Counted from the first letter of the stretch, positions 1 to 8,847 are shown. The stretch is DNA of 64,000 nt from Flavobacteriaceae bacterium (GCA_013215095.1 JABSPM010000097.1:1-64000), one strand, 5' to 3'. Notes: generated from the letters alone by a model not told the origin. Numbers and translations are program-made.

Positions 1-126
1 TGTTTTGATTCCCTAGAAAAGGTCAAAGATTGGCTACATGAATTTGTGAAAAACATGGATGAAAATCTAATTAAATCAATAACTAGCAATTATCATTATA
101 TAAACGCTTTTATGCGAAATAATTAA
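1..126 (+). CDS. C-terminal fragment of a probable IS630-type transposase (cut by window edge)
   Basis: An open frame enters from the left edge and stops with TAA at 124-126, giving about 41 residues ending in INAFMRNN. The pattern of a charged helix (EKVKDWLHEFVKNM) followed by LIKSITSNYHYI resembles the extreme C-terminus of IS630/Tc1-type DDE transposases, which end in a helix and a short 'lksit..yYi' segment. The catalytic part lies outside the window, so the call rests on tail similarity only. A short palindromic repeat and an inverted repeat follow within 300 bp, which fits a mobile-element neighbourhood. It could also be an unrelated small protein. Confidence 0.4.
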   Translation, partial: CFDSLEKVKDWLHEFVKNMDENLIKSITSNYHYINAFMRNN

Positions 127-223
127 ATTCAAATCGTATAACCCTAGCCCTGGCGTGCTTTTGTAAAGCGTTTTTAATTTGTAAAGTGTGACTAATATGA
201 AATACAACAGCTGACTTTCGCCT

Positions 224-269
224 ATACCATCTCTACGCCTAATGTGTAATTTAACAGAAGAACTGGTAT
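224..269. repeat. Compact inverted-repeat element, minimal form of the 36198-36355 repeat
   Basis: The 46-bp stretch starts ATACCATCTCTACGCCTAA and ends TTAACAGAAGAACTGGTAT. The two ends are imperfect reverse complements (ATACCA..TCT.CT against ATACCA..TCT.CT), so the element folds on itself with almost no centre. The right half, 29 bases, is identical to the right end of the 158-bp element near 36.3 kb, and the left half matches that element's left end except at a few positions. This is direct sequence evidence of a dispersed repeat family. It looks like two terminal inverted repeats joined without an interior. Confidence 0.75.
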
Positions 270-314
270 TCTATCAAATGATATAGGGTTACAGCAATTT
301 CCAGTATATCGTTA

Positions 315-392
315 TAGACCTCTTGCCCATATGTTATGGCTGCGTTAAAATAAGGATGTAACCAACTGTGCTTTTAGTAAGGTAGAGGTCTA
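315..392. repeat. 9-bp inverted repeat flanking a 60-bp spacer
   Basis: TAGACCTCT at 315-323 is perfectly reverse-complemented by AGAGGTCTA at 384-392. The spacer holds no open frame. It lies between the transposase tail and the thioesterase gene and could be a mobile-element footprint or a long hairpin. The rest of the 127-426 gap holds only this and the 224-269 element. Confidence 0.35.
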
Positions 393-426
393 CATGCAAA
401 ACCCTCAAGGGGTCAGCATTTGATTA

Positions 427-936
427 TTACTCAAACAAAGCCTTTAACTCCGTTGCCTCTTCGGCTTTCATTTTTCCAGCTAAAACTAAACTCAATTGTT
501 TACGTCTTAAGGCGCCATCAAAACGTTTCTGTTCTTGTTCTGTTTCTGGAAGTATCTCAGGGACGCTTACAGGGCGTCCTGTCTCATCAACAGCAACAAA
601 GGTATATATAGCTTCATTGGCCTTAGAACGCTCGCCAGACTCCCTGTCTTCAATCCAAACGTCAAGGTATATTTCCATTGATGATTTAAACGCACGAGAA
701 ACTTTAGCTTCTAGAGTTACTACACTTCCAACAGGAACAGCTCTGTTAAAAGCCACATGGTTTACAGATGCAGTCACAACAATTCTACGAGAGTGACGTC
801 TTGCTGCAATACTAGCAGCACGATCCATACGCGCTAAGAGTTCTCCTCCAAAAAGGTTGTTTAATGGGTTAGTTTCACTTGGTAAAACCAAATCCGTCAT
901 GGTTGTCTTTGAATCTTTTGGGTGTTTTGCGTTCAT
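427..936 (-). CDS. Acyl-CoA thioesterase, hotdog fold (YciA/BFIT type)
   Basis: This 169-residue protein hydrolyses acyl-CoA thioesters in the cytoplasm. The diagnostic block LPSETNPLNNLFGGELLARMD near residues 18-38 carries the N-x(4)-GG motif and the Asp that begins the central hotdog helix. ASVNHVAFNRAVPVGSVV and the strand TLEAKVSRAFKSSMEIYLDV follow, and the C-terminal tail is charged. Length fits the single-hotdog hexameric family. The gene stands alone on the minus strand with its own promoter at 956-963. Substrate chain length cannot be read from sequence. Confidence 0.85.
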   Translation of the reverse strand: MNAKHPKDSKTTMTDLVLPSETNPLNNLFGGELLARMDRAASIAARRHSRRIVVTASVNHVAFNRAVPVGSVVTLEAKVSRAFKSSMEIYLDVWIEDRESGERSKANEAIYTFVAVDETGRPVSVPEILPETEQEQKRFDGALRRKQLSLVLAGKMKAEEATELKALFE

Positions 937-955
937 AACTTTTGCAATTTGTTTG

Positions 956-963
956 CAAAGTTA
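956..963 (-). promoter_or_regulatory. -7 element TAACTTTG upstream of the thioesterase gene
   Basis: On the minus strand the 8-mer TAACTTTG matches the Bacteroidota primary-sigma -7 consensus TAnnTTTG exactly, about 20 bases ahead of the ATG at 936. A clear TTTG -33 box at the right distance is not seen. Confidence 0.5.
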
Positions 964-1151
964 GACTTATTTAGGCAGTAATAAAACCAATTTAGAGTGT
1001 ACTTGCTCGCTTTTGTGAGATTCGTAATTACAAGGATTATATGCTGCTAAAACTCTATAAAGCAGATTGAAAATTTATCAGAATTATAGTTTCAGAATGT
1101 GTTTTTTAGCAAATTCAATCCAATTTTAAAAGCAATAGGATTTAGAATCCA

Positions 1152-2114
1152 TTAATTTAAGGTCTTGATTAATAACCAAGCGTCTTTATTATGTGTTTTT
1201 TTGATATTTTTTAAGGCTTGTTCTGCTTCGCTACGTGTATCGTAACTTGCGTAAACGACTTGATGTAGACCATAAGAGTTTATGCCTATTTTTTTGGCAT
1301 AATACCCCAAGTTTTGTAGCTCTTTGAGTTTTTTGTCGCTGTTTTCTTCTAAGCGAAATGCTCCAGCTACAATATGATAGTTGCCACTTTGTTTTGTGAT
1401 GTTAAGCCTTACTGCTGGTAGTGGATTTTCAATTACAAAAGTCGCTTCTTGCAGTTTATGATTTAAAGCGGCTTGTACATCTGCTTCTGCTGTTTGATTG
1501 TGTGCCTCAATTGCCCTATTATAGCGTTGTGTGATACCATATCCTCCAAGTGTTAACGCTAACACAGCAACAGCTGCATACTTGAGGTAATGACGATATG
1601 ATTTATGGGGTTGCGTTGCTTCAGCAATAGGTATAATCGTTTCTTTAGGAGCTTGTACCACATCCTCTAATGGCGCAGAGACTTTATCTGAAAGTCTTGC
1701 AATTGGAGGAGATGTATAAGGACTTAATCCAAAAGCATCTGTTAAATAGTTTAAATGATAAGAGGGTTCAAACGTGAGTTTGCCATCTTTATTTAAACAT
1801 AAATCACCAATATTTTTGAAATTTAAGGTTTCACCTTGCGCCAAATGCAATTTGAGACTTTTGGTTTTTTTAGCAATTTTTGCAACAGCTGCTTCAAAAG
1901 GAATTTTTTCTACATTAGCAATATAATGTGCCAATAAGCCATCATTATTTTGAAGTTGTTCATTAAATGATAATACTTTTTTAGGAGGATAAAATGCATT
2001 CGTGCTCTCATGAACTTTGGCTGAAACGTTTTGTGTTAAAAACGCACCAAATTGAGGGATAATCACGCATTCATATCTATATAATAAATCGCTTATGTAT
2101 CTTTCAAATTGCAT
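1152..2114 (-). CDS. HU-CCDC81 and SPOR domain protein
   Basis: 320 residues. The N-terminal part (about 1-125) is the CCDC81-like prokaryotic HU domain seen in Bacteroidota (YISDLLYRYECVIIPQFGAF, later FNEQLQNNDGLL). A linker leads to one membrane segment at about 178-193 (YAAVAVLALTLGGYGI), and the C-terminus (about 240-318) is a SPOR domain (YHIVAGAFRLEENSDKKLKE), a fold that binds denuded peptidoglycan at the division site. The layout suggests a protein anchored in the inner membrane with the SPOR domain in the periplasm. The cytoplasmic HU part may bind DNA or protein. It is divergent from dprA, the usual neighbour in flavobacteria. Confidence 0.85.
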   Translation of the reverse strand: MQFERYISDLLYRYECVIIPQFGAFLTQNVSAKVHESTNAFYPPKKVLSFNEQLQNNDGLLAHYIANVEKIPFEAAVAKIAKKTKSLKLHLAQGETLNFKNIGDLCLNKDGKLTFEPSYHLNYLTDAFGLSPYTSPPIARLSDKVSAPLEDVVQAPKETIIPIAEATQPHKSYRHYLKYAAVAVLALTLGGYGITQRYNRAIEAHNQTAEADVQAALNHKLQEATFVIENPLPAVRLNITKQSGNYHIVAGAFRLEENSDKKLKELQNLGYYAKKIGINSYGLHQVVYASYDTRSEAEQALKNIKKTHNKDAWLLIKTLN

Positions 2115-2218
2115 AAAAACAAAATTAGTAATTTTTTAATCCATAAAAAATATCACATAAAGTAGTTATTAACATTGCAAAATTTAGTTTCTTGTAAGGT
2201 GTAAATCAAAGTAATGCA

Positions 2219-3319
2219 ATGACAGAAAATGAACTTTTATATGCTTTAGCGCTTCAGAATATCCCAAAAATAGGTGAAATTACGGCTAAAAAGTTGATTC
2301 AACATTGCGGATCTCCAGAAGCGGTAATCAAAGAAAAGAAAGAAAACCTGCTGAAAATTTCCGGTATTGGTCTGGCGGCACTACAAGGAATAAAGAATAA
2401 GATTTATCTTGAAAATGCAGTCGTCGAACTTCGGTTTATAAAAGAAAATGCCATTGGGGTACATTATTTTATGGAAGACCGCTATCCAGAACGGTTGAAA
2501 CATTGTGTAGACGGGCCTATATTATTATTTCAATCGGGTCAAATAAATATACAATCCCAACCTATGATTAGCATTGTAGGAACACGAAAAATTACGACTC
2601 AAGGGATAGCGTTTTGTGAAAATTTGGTGGAAAAATTGGCAATTTACAATCCAATTATAGTCTCGGGTTTCGCTTATGGAACGGATATTACAGCGCAACG
2701 TGCTGCGGTTAAACATAATTTACAAACAATAGGATGTTTGGCGCATGGATTAAACCAAATTTATCCTAAGGTACACAAAAAATATGTAGCAGACATAGAA
2801 CAGCATGGTGGCTTTTTTACCGATTTTTGGAGTACAGATTATTTTGATCGTAAAAATTTCTTGAAACGCAATCGTATTATAGCTGGACTAAGTGAGGCTA
2901 CAATTGTTATAGAGTCTGCAGGAAAGGGCGGAAGTTTAGTCACTGCCGAAATTGCCAATTCCTATAATCGCGAGGTTTTTGCAGTACCAGGTCGCACGAC
3001 AGATACGCAAAGTGTTGGCTGTTTAAACCTAATTAAGCACCAAAAAGCACACGTACTTTCACAGCCAGAAGATGTGCCTTATATACTCAATTGGAAGCTG
3101 GAAAATAAGCAAAAACCTATACAAAAACAGCTGTTTGTAGTGCTAGATGCTAATGAAAAAGTCATTTACAATTTCCTTAAAGATAATGGTAAGGAGTTGC
3201 TAGATATTATTGCTTTAAAATGTGGTATGCCAACGTTTCGAGTTGCATCTATCTTATTAAATATGGAGCTCAAGGGCGTAGTAAGACCATTACCGGGCAA
3301 GCAGTTTGAGGTCATCTAG
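2219..3319 (+). CDS. dprA: DNA-processing protein DprA
   Basis: 366 residues, full length. DprA binds incoming single-stranded DNA and loads RecA during natural transformation. The order is an N-terminal helix-hairpin-helix/SAM-like region (IPKIGEITAKKLI, ISGIGLAALQGI), then the Rossmann-type DprA fold with SIVGTRKITTQG, VSGFAYGTDITAQRAA and RNRIIAGLSEATIVIESAGKGGSLVTA, and a C-terminal winged helix after about residue 300. Its stop codon overlaps that of the convergent trpS in the tetranucleotide CTAG. RecA lies only 4.5 kb away. Confidence 0.95.
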   Translation: MTENELLYALALQNIPKIGEITAKKLIQHCGSPEAVIKEKKENLLKISGIGLAALQGIKNKIYLENAVVELRFIKENAIGVHYFMEDRYPERLKHCVDGPILLFQSGQINIQSQPMISIVGTRKITTQGIAFCENLVEKLAIYNPIIVSGFAYGTDITAQRAAVKHNLQTIGCLAHGLNQIYPKVHKKYVADIEQHGGFFTDFWSTDYFDRKNFLKRNRIIAGLSEATIVIESAGKGGSLVTAEIANSYNREVFAVPGRTTDTQSVGCLNLIKHQKAHVLSQPEDVPYILNWKLENKQKPIQKQLFVVLDANEKVIYNFLKDNGKELLDIIALKCGMPTFRVASILLNMELKGVVRPLPGKQFEVI

Positions 3320-4284
3320 TAGCCAGTATTGTCACGTACACGTTTTAAAACCGTATTGGCTACTTTAGAAGCTTTCTCAGCCCCAATAGCTAAAATACGA
3401 TCTAATTCTTCTAAGTGGTCTATGTAGTAGTTGTATCGCGCTCTAATATCCGCATACTTGTCTAAGATTAATTCATATAAGGCTTGCTTCGCATGGCCGT
3501 ATCCATAGCCACCTTGCTCATAATTGACTTTCATTGCTGCAATTTGTTCGGCATTGGCAACGAGTTTATATAATGCAAAACAGTTACAAGTAGTCCAGTC
3601 TTTTGGTGCTTCAAGAGGCGTGCTATCTGTTTGGATTTTCATGATTTGCTTGCGTAACTTCTTATCTGGTAAAAATAAATTGATCGCATTGTTTCTACTT
3701 TTACTCATTTTTTCGCCATCAGTTCCAGGAACTAATTTGGTGTGTTCTTGAAGTTTTGCTTCTGGGATAACGAAAGTTTCGCCCATTTTCGCATGAAAGC
3801 GAGATGCAACATCTCTTGTAAACTCTAAATGTTGCAGTTGATCTTTTCCTACAGGAACAACTTCGGCATCATATAATAAAATATCTGCTGCCATAAGCAT
3901 TGGATAGGTAAATAAGCCCGCATTAACATCTTCTAAACGATCTGCTTTGTCTTTAAAACTATGCGCAAGTTCTAATCGAGAAAACGGAAAGAAACAGTTT
4001 AAGTACCACGTCAATTCTGTAACTTGTGGTACGTCACTTTGGCGGTAGAATACGGTGTTTTCAATATCTAAACCACATGCCAACCAAGTAGCAGCCGTAG
4101 AATAGGTGTTTTGACGTAAGGTTTCAGGGTCTTTAATTTGCGTTAATGAATGTAAATCTGCAATAAACAAAAACGATTCGTTTACCGTAGATGTACTCAT
4201 CTCAATTGCTGGAAAAATGGCACCTAGTAAATTTCCTAGATGTGGGGTTCCTGTACTTTGTACGCCAGTTAGTATTCTTGCCAT
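3316..4284 (-). CDS. trpS: Tryptophan-tRNA ligase
   Basis: 322-residue class I aminoacyl-tRNA synthetase charging tRNA-Trp in the cytoplasm. The HIGH-type motif is H15-L-G-N18 and the KMSKS loop is intact at residues 192-196. GQ-type substrate-binding segments (LFIADLHSLTQI, MLMAADILLYDAEVVPVGKDQ) are present. Length matches the compact bacterial TrpRS. The 3' end overlaps dprA by the shared CTAG, so the two transcripts run into each other. Confidence 0.96.
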   Translation of the reverse strand: MARILTGVQSTGTPHLGNLLGAIFPAIEMSTSTVNESFLFIADLHSLTQIKDPETLRQNTYSTAATWLACGLDIENTVFYRQSDVPQVTELTWYLNCFFPFSRLELAHSFKDKADRLEDVNAGLFTYPMLMAADILLYDAEVVPVGKDQLQHLEFTRDVASRFHAKMGETFVIPEAKLQEHTKLVPGTDGEKMSKSRNNAINLFLPDKKLRKQIMKIQTDSTPLEAPKDWTTCNCFALYKLVANAEQIAAMKVNYEQGGYGYGHAKQALYELILDKYADIRARYNYYIDHLEELDRILAIGAEKASKVANTVLKRVRDNTGY

Positions 4285-4339
4285 AGGTCTATCCTGCCAA
4301 AGCAGGCTGCGTTTGTATTAAACTTTTGTTTTATGGAAG

Positions 4340-4371
4340 CAAAGGTAAATGTTTTAGTAGAATAGCTCAAT
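4340..4371 (-). promoter_or_regulatory. Promoter of trpS
   Basis: Reading the minus strand, ATTG at 4371-4368 is followed after 20 bases by TACCTTTG (4347-4340), a perfect TAnnTTTG -7 element. The spacing fits the flavobacterial -33/-7 model. The ATG of trpS is at 4284, so the leader would be about 50 nt. Confidence 0.55.
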
Positions 4372-4390
4372 TATTTTAGTAGTTTTGGCA

Positions 4391-5128
4391 ATGATGAAAT
4401 GCTTAAAGTATCCTTTTTGGTTGATTTATAGAGTGTGGTTCTACATTTTGGTGGTCCTACTTATTATTGTGTTATTTCCATTTTTAGTGTTTTCTATTTC
4501 TAATGAGCGCTGGTATCCTTTCTTTTTTCGGTTGGCACGTATATGGGCAAAGTGTATTTTAATTGGAATGGGATTCCGAATTAAATTAGAGCAAGAGCAA
4601 ACTATCGAAAGAGATAAGAGCTATATGTTCATTGCCAATCATACTTCTATGATAGATATTATGTTGATGTTGGCTTGTGTAAAGCATCATCCTTTTGTTT
4701 TTGTTGGAAAGAAAGAACTGGCAAAAATTCCGTTATTTGGTTTTTTTTATAAGCGGGCGTGTATCTTAGTCGATCGCAGTAGCGCACAAAGTAGAAAAGC
4801 GGTGTTTTTGCGAGCACAAAAACGTTTGCAACAAGGGTTAAGTATTTGCATTTTTCCAGAAGGCTTGGTTCCGGAAGAGGAGGTGCAACTCGCAAAATTT
4901 AAAGACGGCGCTTTTCGTTTAGCGATTAATCATCAAATTTCTATTGTACCTATGACATTTTATGATAATAAAAAGCGTTTTTCTTATACGTTCTTTAGTG
5001 GTGGACCTGGAAGCCTACGTGTTAAGATACACAAGTTTTTAGACACTAGTGGTTGTACAATAGAACAAACATCAAGTTTAAATAAATGCGCAAGAGACCT
5101 CATATTAAGTGAGTTGAATAAAGGGTAA
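4391..5128 (+). CDS. plsC: 1-acyl-sn-glycerol-3-phosphate acyltransferase
   Basis: 245 residues from the ATG at 4391 (a TTG two codons upstream and the next ATG at 4394 are alternatives). PlsC makes phosphatidic acid at the inner membrane. A long hydrophobic N-terminus (about 8-37) is followed by the catalytic HX4D motif N83-H84-T-S-M-I-D89. The substrate-binding KIPLFGFFYKRACILVDRSS region comes next, then F155-P-E-G158, of the FPEG type. The gene ends in a strong hairpin shared with the convergent beta-barrel gene. Confidence 0.9.
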   Translation: MMKCLKYPFWLIYRVWFYILVVLLIIVLFPFLVFSISNERWYPFFFRLARIWAKCILIGMGFRIKLEQEQTIERDKSYMFIANHTSMIDIMLMLACVKHHPFVFVGKKELAKIPLFGFFYKRACILVDRSSAQSRKAVFLRAQKRLQQGLSICIFPEGLVPEEEVQLAKFKDGAFRLAINHQISIVPMTFYDNKKRFSYTFFSGGPGSLRVKIHKFLDTSGCTIEQTSSLNKCARDLILSELNKG

Positions 5129-5140
5129 TGGTATAACATA

Positions 5141-5170
5141 AAAAACCACTCCTGGCACAGAGTGGTTTTT
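5141..5170. terminator. Bidirectional intrinsic terminator between plsC and the beta-barrel gene
   Basis: AAAAACCACTC at 5141-5151 pairs perfectly with GAGTGGTTTTT at 5160-5170 around an 8-base loop. The A-run on the left and T-run on the right let it work in both directions between convergent genes. Confidence 0.85.
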
Positions 5171-5231
5171 CAACACCTTTTATAAGCCAAAGGCAAATAA
5201 AAGGCAGACTTAACAAAACTAAACTAAAATT

Positions 5232-6776
5232 TTAAAATTTAAAGCTAAATCCGGAGTAAAGTCCCATAAAATAGGGCCTAAAATTACCAGATGTATCATT
5301 AAATGTATTTAATTGATATTTAAAGGCTGGCTCTAGATTTAAATTGAATTTTTGTGATAATTTAAAGTCTATTTCAAAACCTAAATTAGCACTGAAACTG
5401 GTGTTATTTATATTCGTGGCTTTTCCAATGTAGGTGCTTTGTCCATCTAATGTAGAGTAGATTTCATTTTTATTTAATAGTAAAGCACTAAACCCACCAA
5501 TAACACTAATATCAATTTTTCTTTCAATGAACTTATATTCCAATTCTAAAGGCATCTCAATAAAACCTAATTCTTGATCGATAGCACCTTGGATTCGGTT
5601 CGAAAGTACCTCAGGAATTTGCTGAAATGCAAAATCATTATTACTTATAAATGAAATGTCTTTGGCAGTATCAGAAAAAGCAATGTTTCTAAAGGTGTTT
5701 TCTGTGGTGGTTGAACTTGAAACATTGTTGTAAATAAAAACATCGTTTGTACTATAGCCAAGCTCAACTTTATTTATACCGGCCCTAATGCTTAATTTAT
5801 CATTTAAGACATAACTTCCTTTAATACCGTAGCTCATGTTAATTTTTCCAGATTTAGTATTGCTATTAAATTGGGAATGTATGGAGGAGCCTTCGCTTAA
5901 AGAATTAAAATAAACTGGGGCTATATTAGAATTGAGCGTCCAACGTGTTTCGGGCGCTGTATTTTCGTTTGCTCTTTCTTTATCCTCAGAGCTTTTTTCC
6001 AAAGCAGCAATTTCTTCTGTAATAGATAAAGTCGCATTAGGAGCTGTTGTAGTTGCTTCGGAATCTTTTTCTTTGGCCTTGTTTTCGGTTTTGTTTTGAG
6101 ATGCATTTAAAGTCTCAGCAACCATAGTGTTAGAAGCGTTAGGCGTTTTGTTTTTTAATAATTCTTTGTGATTTTTATTTAATAAAGACGCATTTTCTGT
6201 TTTAGGATTAGACGCAATATCGATTTTAGAAGGTATTGGGTTTTTGGGTGATAAGCTTGTGTTTTGTTTTAAGGCGTTACTTTTTTCAGCACTAGCATTT
6301 GTCTGTGTATTAGCACTATGCTTTTGAGGTACAGAAACCGTTGAAGAGGTGTTAATTCCTGTGTTGAAGAGAGGAGAATGCTGATTGTTGTCAGTTTTTC
6401 CAATATCGGTTGTATGGCTTACACTATTAGCCTGCTTACTCGTATTGTGTTGTTCCAATTTTGTGTGAGTACCTATAGTAATAGCATTGTTTTTGGGTGG
6501 TTCTTGAACTTCATTTTGAGAGGAAGTCTCTACATTAGTGTTTTTGTTAGGCAAAGCGTTTTCTGTGTTGAAAACACGATATCCAAGAGTAATAAATAGT
6601 AGCAAACTTGCAGCAATACCAGATCGTTTTAGCCATAGCGGTATGATCGTGTTTCGATCGTCCTCCTTGTGTTCTAATTCCTCTCGAATAGCATGCCATA
6701 CAGAGCTATTTGGCGTTGCTTCAAAGTTACGAAGCTTCTCCTGAAAGAGTCTATCTATATGTTTTTTATCGTTCAT
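5232..6776 (-). CDS. Trans-envelope protein: cytoplasmic head, inner-membrane segment, outer-membrane beta-barrel
   Basis: 514 residues with an unusual plan. Residues 1-50 are charged and cytoplasmic-looking (LFQEKLRNFEATPNSSVW). Residues about 51-68 are one membrane helix (SGIAASLLLFITLGYRVF). Residues 70-280 form an Asn/Ser/Thr/Lys-rich linker, and 285-514 look like an outer-membrane barrel, with alternating strands and the typical terminal Phe (GLYSGFSFKF). The ATG overlaps the stop of the ECF sigma gene by four bases, so the two are co-translated. I infer an anti-sigma-like head linked to an envelope sensor. Similar sigma-neighbour proteins occur in Flavobacteriaceae, but the anti-sigma role is not shown by a known motif. 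Confidence 0.7.
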   Translation of the reverse strand: MNDKKHIDRLFQEKLRNFEATPNSSVWHAIREELEHKEDDRNTIIPLWLKRSGIAASLLLFITLGYRVFNTENALPNKNTNVETSSQNEVQEPPKNNAITIGTHTKLEQHNTSKQANSVSHTTDIGKTDNNQHSPLFNTGINTSSTVSVPQKHSANTQTNASAEKSNALKQNTSLSPKNPIPSKIDIASNPKTENASLLNKNHKELLKNKTPNASNTMVAETLNASQNKTENKAKEKDSEATTTAPNATLSITEEIAALEKSSEDKERANENTAPETRWTLNSNIAPVYFNSLSEGSSIHSQFNSNTKSGKINMSYGIKGSYVLNDKLSIRAGINKVELGYSTNDVFIYNNVSSSTTTENTFRNIAFSDTAKDISFISNNDFAFQQIPEVLSNRIQGAIDQELGFIEMPLELEYKFIERKIDISVIGGFSALLLNKNEIYSTLDGQSTYIGKATNINNTSFSANLGFEIDFKLSQKFNLNLEPAFKYQLNTFNDTSGNFRPYFMGLYSGFSFKF

Positions 6777-7318
6777 AGGGTTTTCGAGTTTAAGCTCGAC
6801 TTGTATAATTCTACTTTATTTTTTAAAATCAATCTTGCTCTAGCAAGATTAGATTTTGACGTTCCTATTGTTATGTTAAGCATTTCGGCTATTTCTTTAT
6901 GCGCATAACCATCTAATGCATACAAATTGAATACTAATCGGTACCGGTCTGGTAGCTCTTGGATGCATTCTAGTAAGAAATCAATGCCAATGGTATCATT
7001 GTCAATTTCTATAGAGACATCTTCAATTTGTTCTTCGTTGATAATATCAAAAACACCTTTTGTTTTTCTATATCGCTGAAGCGCTGTATTGATTGCAATA
7101 CGTTTGAGCCAACCTTCCAAAGCTCCTTTGTTCTTATATTGATCAATTTTTTTAAATATAGTCAAAAAGGAATCTTGCAGATTGTCTTCAGCTTCTGCAT
7201 AATTCCTAGAATACTTTAAGCATATTGCAAATATTTTACTTGCATAGCGTTCATAGAGTTCGCTTTGTGCTTTGGTATCATTGTTTTTACACTTTTGTAT
7301 GAGTTGTTCTAAACTCAA
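6773..7318 (-). CDS. ECF-type RNA polymerase sigma factor
   Basis: 181 residues. Region 2 spans about residues 20-90 (LYERYASKIFAICLKYSRNYAEAEDNLQDSFL), and region 4 spans about 118-170, with the helix-turn-helix YAHKEIAEMLNITIGTSKSNLARAR. Regions 1 and 3 are absent, as in ECF factors. It is the middle gene of a three-gene unit, lipoprotein / sigma / barrel, with a 14-nt gap upstream and a 4-nt overlap downstream. The two-box promoter at 7777-7806 probably drives the unit and may be read by this sigma itself. Confidence 0.93.
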   Translation of the reverse strand: MSLEQLIQKCKNNDTKAQSELYERYASKIFAICLKYSRNYAEAEDNLQDSFLTIFKKIDQYKNKGALEGWLKRIAINTALQRYRKTKGVFDIINEEQIEDVSIEIDNDTIGIDFLLECIQELPDRYRLVFNLYALDGYAHKEIAEMLNITIGTSKSNLARARLILKNKVELYKSSLNSKTL

Positions 7319-7332
7319 ATTTTAGTTCAGTT

Positions 7333-7755
7333 TTAGTTGACTATTGGCACTTCATATATTAAATATTGTGCTTCTCCTTGTTCGTCTTCTCCTTGCCAAA
7401 TTTTAAAACTATAAGCTCCATTTTCCTTAGAGCAATGAAACTCAAATGAATTTGTCACAAGTGTTTCATCTAATGTTTGGCAATAATTGTTATCTAATTT
7501 TTTGTTTAGAACCGCTAGTGTTCTCTCATCCTCGTTGACGTTATAATACAAGTCATGAAATAAATGACAGCTCGTTGGCTGCATATAGCTATAAGCTATC
7601 GAATAAGTTTCATTAAAGAAAAAAGAATCGGGCAGTTCAATGCTTTCTATGGGGAGTAATTCAATGGTGTAATCATCCGACGTAGAATAATCATCTATAC
7701 TGCAAGAAGATACCGAGCTTAATACCAATACGATTATAAGTATAAATCTTTTCAT
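7333..7755 (-). CDS. Small lipoprotein, first gene of the ECF sigma operon
   Basis: 140 residues. A lipoprotein signal peptide ends at the lipobox SVSSC, with Cys at residue 18. The next residues, SIDDYS, are acidic, which in Bacteroidota can direct a lipoprotein to the cell surface. No domain is recognised. Four cysteines remain in the mature part. Its place ahead of the sigma factor, 14 nt apart, and the ECF-like promoter 22 nt before its ATG suggest it belongs to the regulon and may take part in sensing. That role is inferred from context. Confidence 0.75.
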   Translation of the reverse strand: MKRFILIIVLVLSSVSSCSIDDYSTSDDYTIELLPIESIELPDSFFFNETYSIAYSYMQPTSCHLFHDLYYNVNEDERTLAVLNKKLDNNYCQTLDETLVTNSFEFHCSKENGAYSFKIWQGEDEQGEAQYLIYEVPIVN

Positions 7756-7776
7756 AGTTCAAAACATCCTACATTT

Positions 7777-7806
7777 AAGATGCAAAACCCTAATAAAGGT
7801 TGCGTT
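7777..7806 (-). promoter_or_regulatory. Two-box ECF-type promoter of the lipoprotein-sigma-barrel operon
   Basis: On the minus strand AACGCAACCTTT is followed by 11 bases and GCATCTT, ending 22 nt before the lipoprotein ATG. The same two boxes with the same 11-bp spacing recur at 8915-8944 on the other strand. Neither resembles TTTG/TAnnTTTG. The match in sequence and spacing is seen directly. Recognition by the operon's own ECF sigma is inferred. Confidence 0.65.
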
Positions 7807-7813
7807 AAAAAAA

Positions 7814-7840
7814 CAAAAAATCCCGAAACGTGTCGGGATT
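7814..7840 (-). terminator. recA terminator
   Basis: AATCCCGA (7819-7826) pairs with TCGGGATT (7833-7840) around a 6-base loop. On the minus strand a T-rich run follows, just past the recA stop at 7846. Confidence 0.85.
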
Positions 7841-7845
7841 GTTAT

Positions 7846-8847
7846 TTATTTTTCTGAAATTATCTTTTTAATTTTCTCTTCTAGTTCATCCATTAAATCC
7901 GGATTATCCTTAATTATGGTTTTGACAGCGTCTCTTCCTTGTCCTAGTTTGGTGGTGTCATAGCTAAACCACGAGCCACTTTTCTTTACAATCTCATTAT
8001 CTACGGCAACATCCAAAATTTCACCGACTTTAGAAATGCCTTCTCCATACATAATGTCGAATTCTGCTGTTTTAAACGGTGGGGATACTTTGTTTTTAAC
8101 CACTTTAACACGAGTTTTATTTCCCATGACATCGCCAGAACTGCTTTTAATTTGGGTTGAACGACGAATATCTAACCTTACGGAAGCATAAAATTTTAAT
8201 GCATTACCACCTGTTGTAGTTTCGGGATTGCCAAACATCACGCCAATTTTTTCACGTAGCTGATTAATAAAAATCATGGTACAGTTGGTTTTACTAATTG
8301 ATGCGGTTAATTTTCTTAAGGCTTGAGACATCAAACGTGCATGAAGTCCCATTTTAGAATCTCCCATTTCACCCTCAATTTCACTTTTTGGAGTTAATGC
8401 AGCAACAGAATCTACAACGATGATATCAATAGCGCCAGAACGTACTAAGTTGTCGGCAATTTCTAAGGCTTGCTCTCCATGATCGGGTTGAGAAATGATT
8501 AAATTATCTATATCAACACCTAATTTTTCGGCATAGAATCTATCAAAGGCATGTTCTGCATCTATAAAAGCGGCAATACCACCAGCTTTTTGTGCCTCTG
8601 CAATAGCATGTAGTGTTAATGTGGTTTTACCTGAAGACTCAGGGCCATAAATTTCTATGACTCTACCTCTTGGATAACCACCAACACCTAAGGCAATATC
8701 CAAACCAAGCGAACCCGAAGAAATCGCCTCAATATCTTGTACTGCGGCATCACTCATTTTCATTACGGTACCTTTGCCGTAAGCCTTATCTAACTTGTCT
8801 AAAGTTAATTTTAGCGCTTTTAATTTTGCGTCTTTTTCACTGCTCAT
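7846..8847 (-). CDS. recA: Recombinase RecA
   Basis: 333 residues. RecA forms the ATP-dependent filament for homologous recombination and SOS induction. Walker A G68-P-E-S-S-G-K-T75 is intact. The Walker B strand [19 protein letters not shown], loop L1 region [18 protein letters not shown] and L2 region [23 protein letters not shown] are all present. The C-terminal acidic tail is short, as usual in Bacteroidota. It is a single-gene unit with its own terminator. Confidence 0.98.
   Translation of the reverse strand: MSSEKDAKLKALKLTLDKLDKAYGKGTVMKMSDAAVQDIEAISSGSLGLDIALGVGGYPRGRVIEIYGPESSGKTTLTLHAIAEAQKAGGIAAFIDAEHAFDRFYAEKLGVDIDNLIISQPDHGEQALEIADNLVRSGAIDIIVVDSVAALTPKSEIEGEMGDSKMGLHARLMSQALRKLTASISKTNCTMIFINQLREKIGVMFGNPETTTGGNALKFYASVRLDIRRSTQIKSSSGDVMGNKTRVKVVKNKVSPPFKTAEFDIMYGEGISKVGEILDVAVDNEIVKKSGSWFSYDTTKLGQGRDAVKTIIKDNPDLMDELEEKIKKIISEK

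Noticed and set aside
361-426. Hairpin ACCCTCAAGGGGT as terminator of the thioesterase gene
   Set aside because: The stem is only about four pairs and has no proper T-run, so it was not listed.
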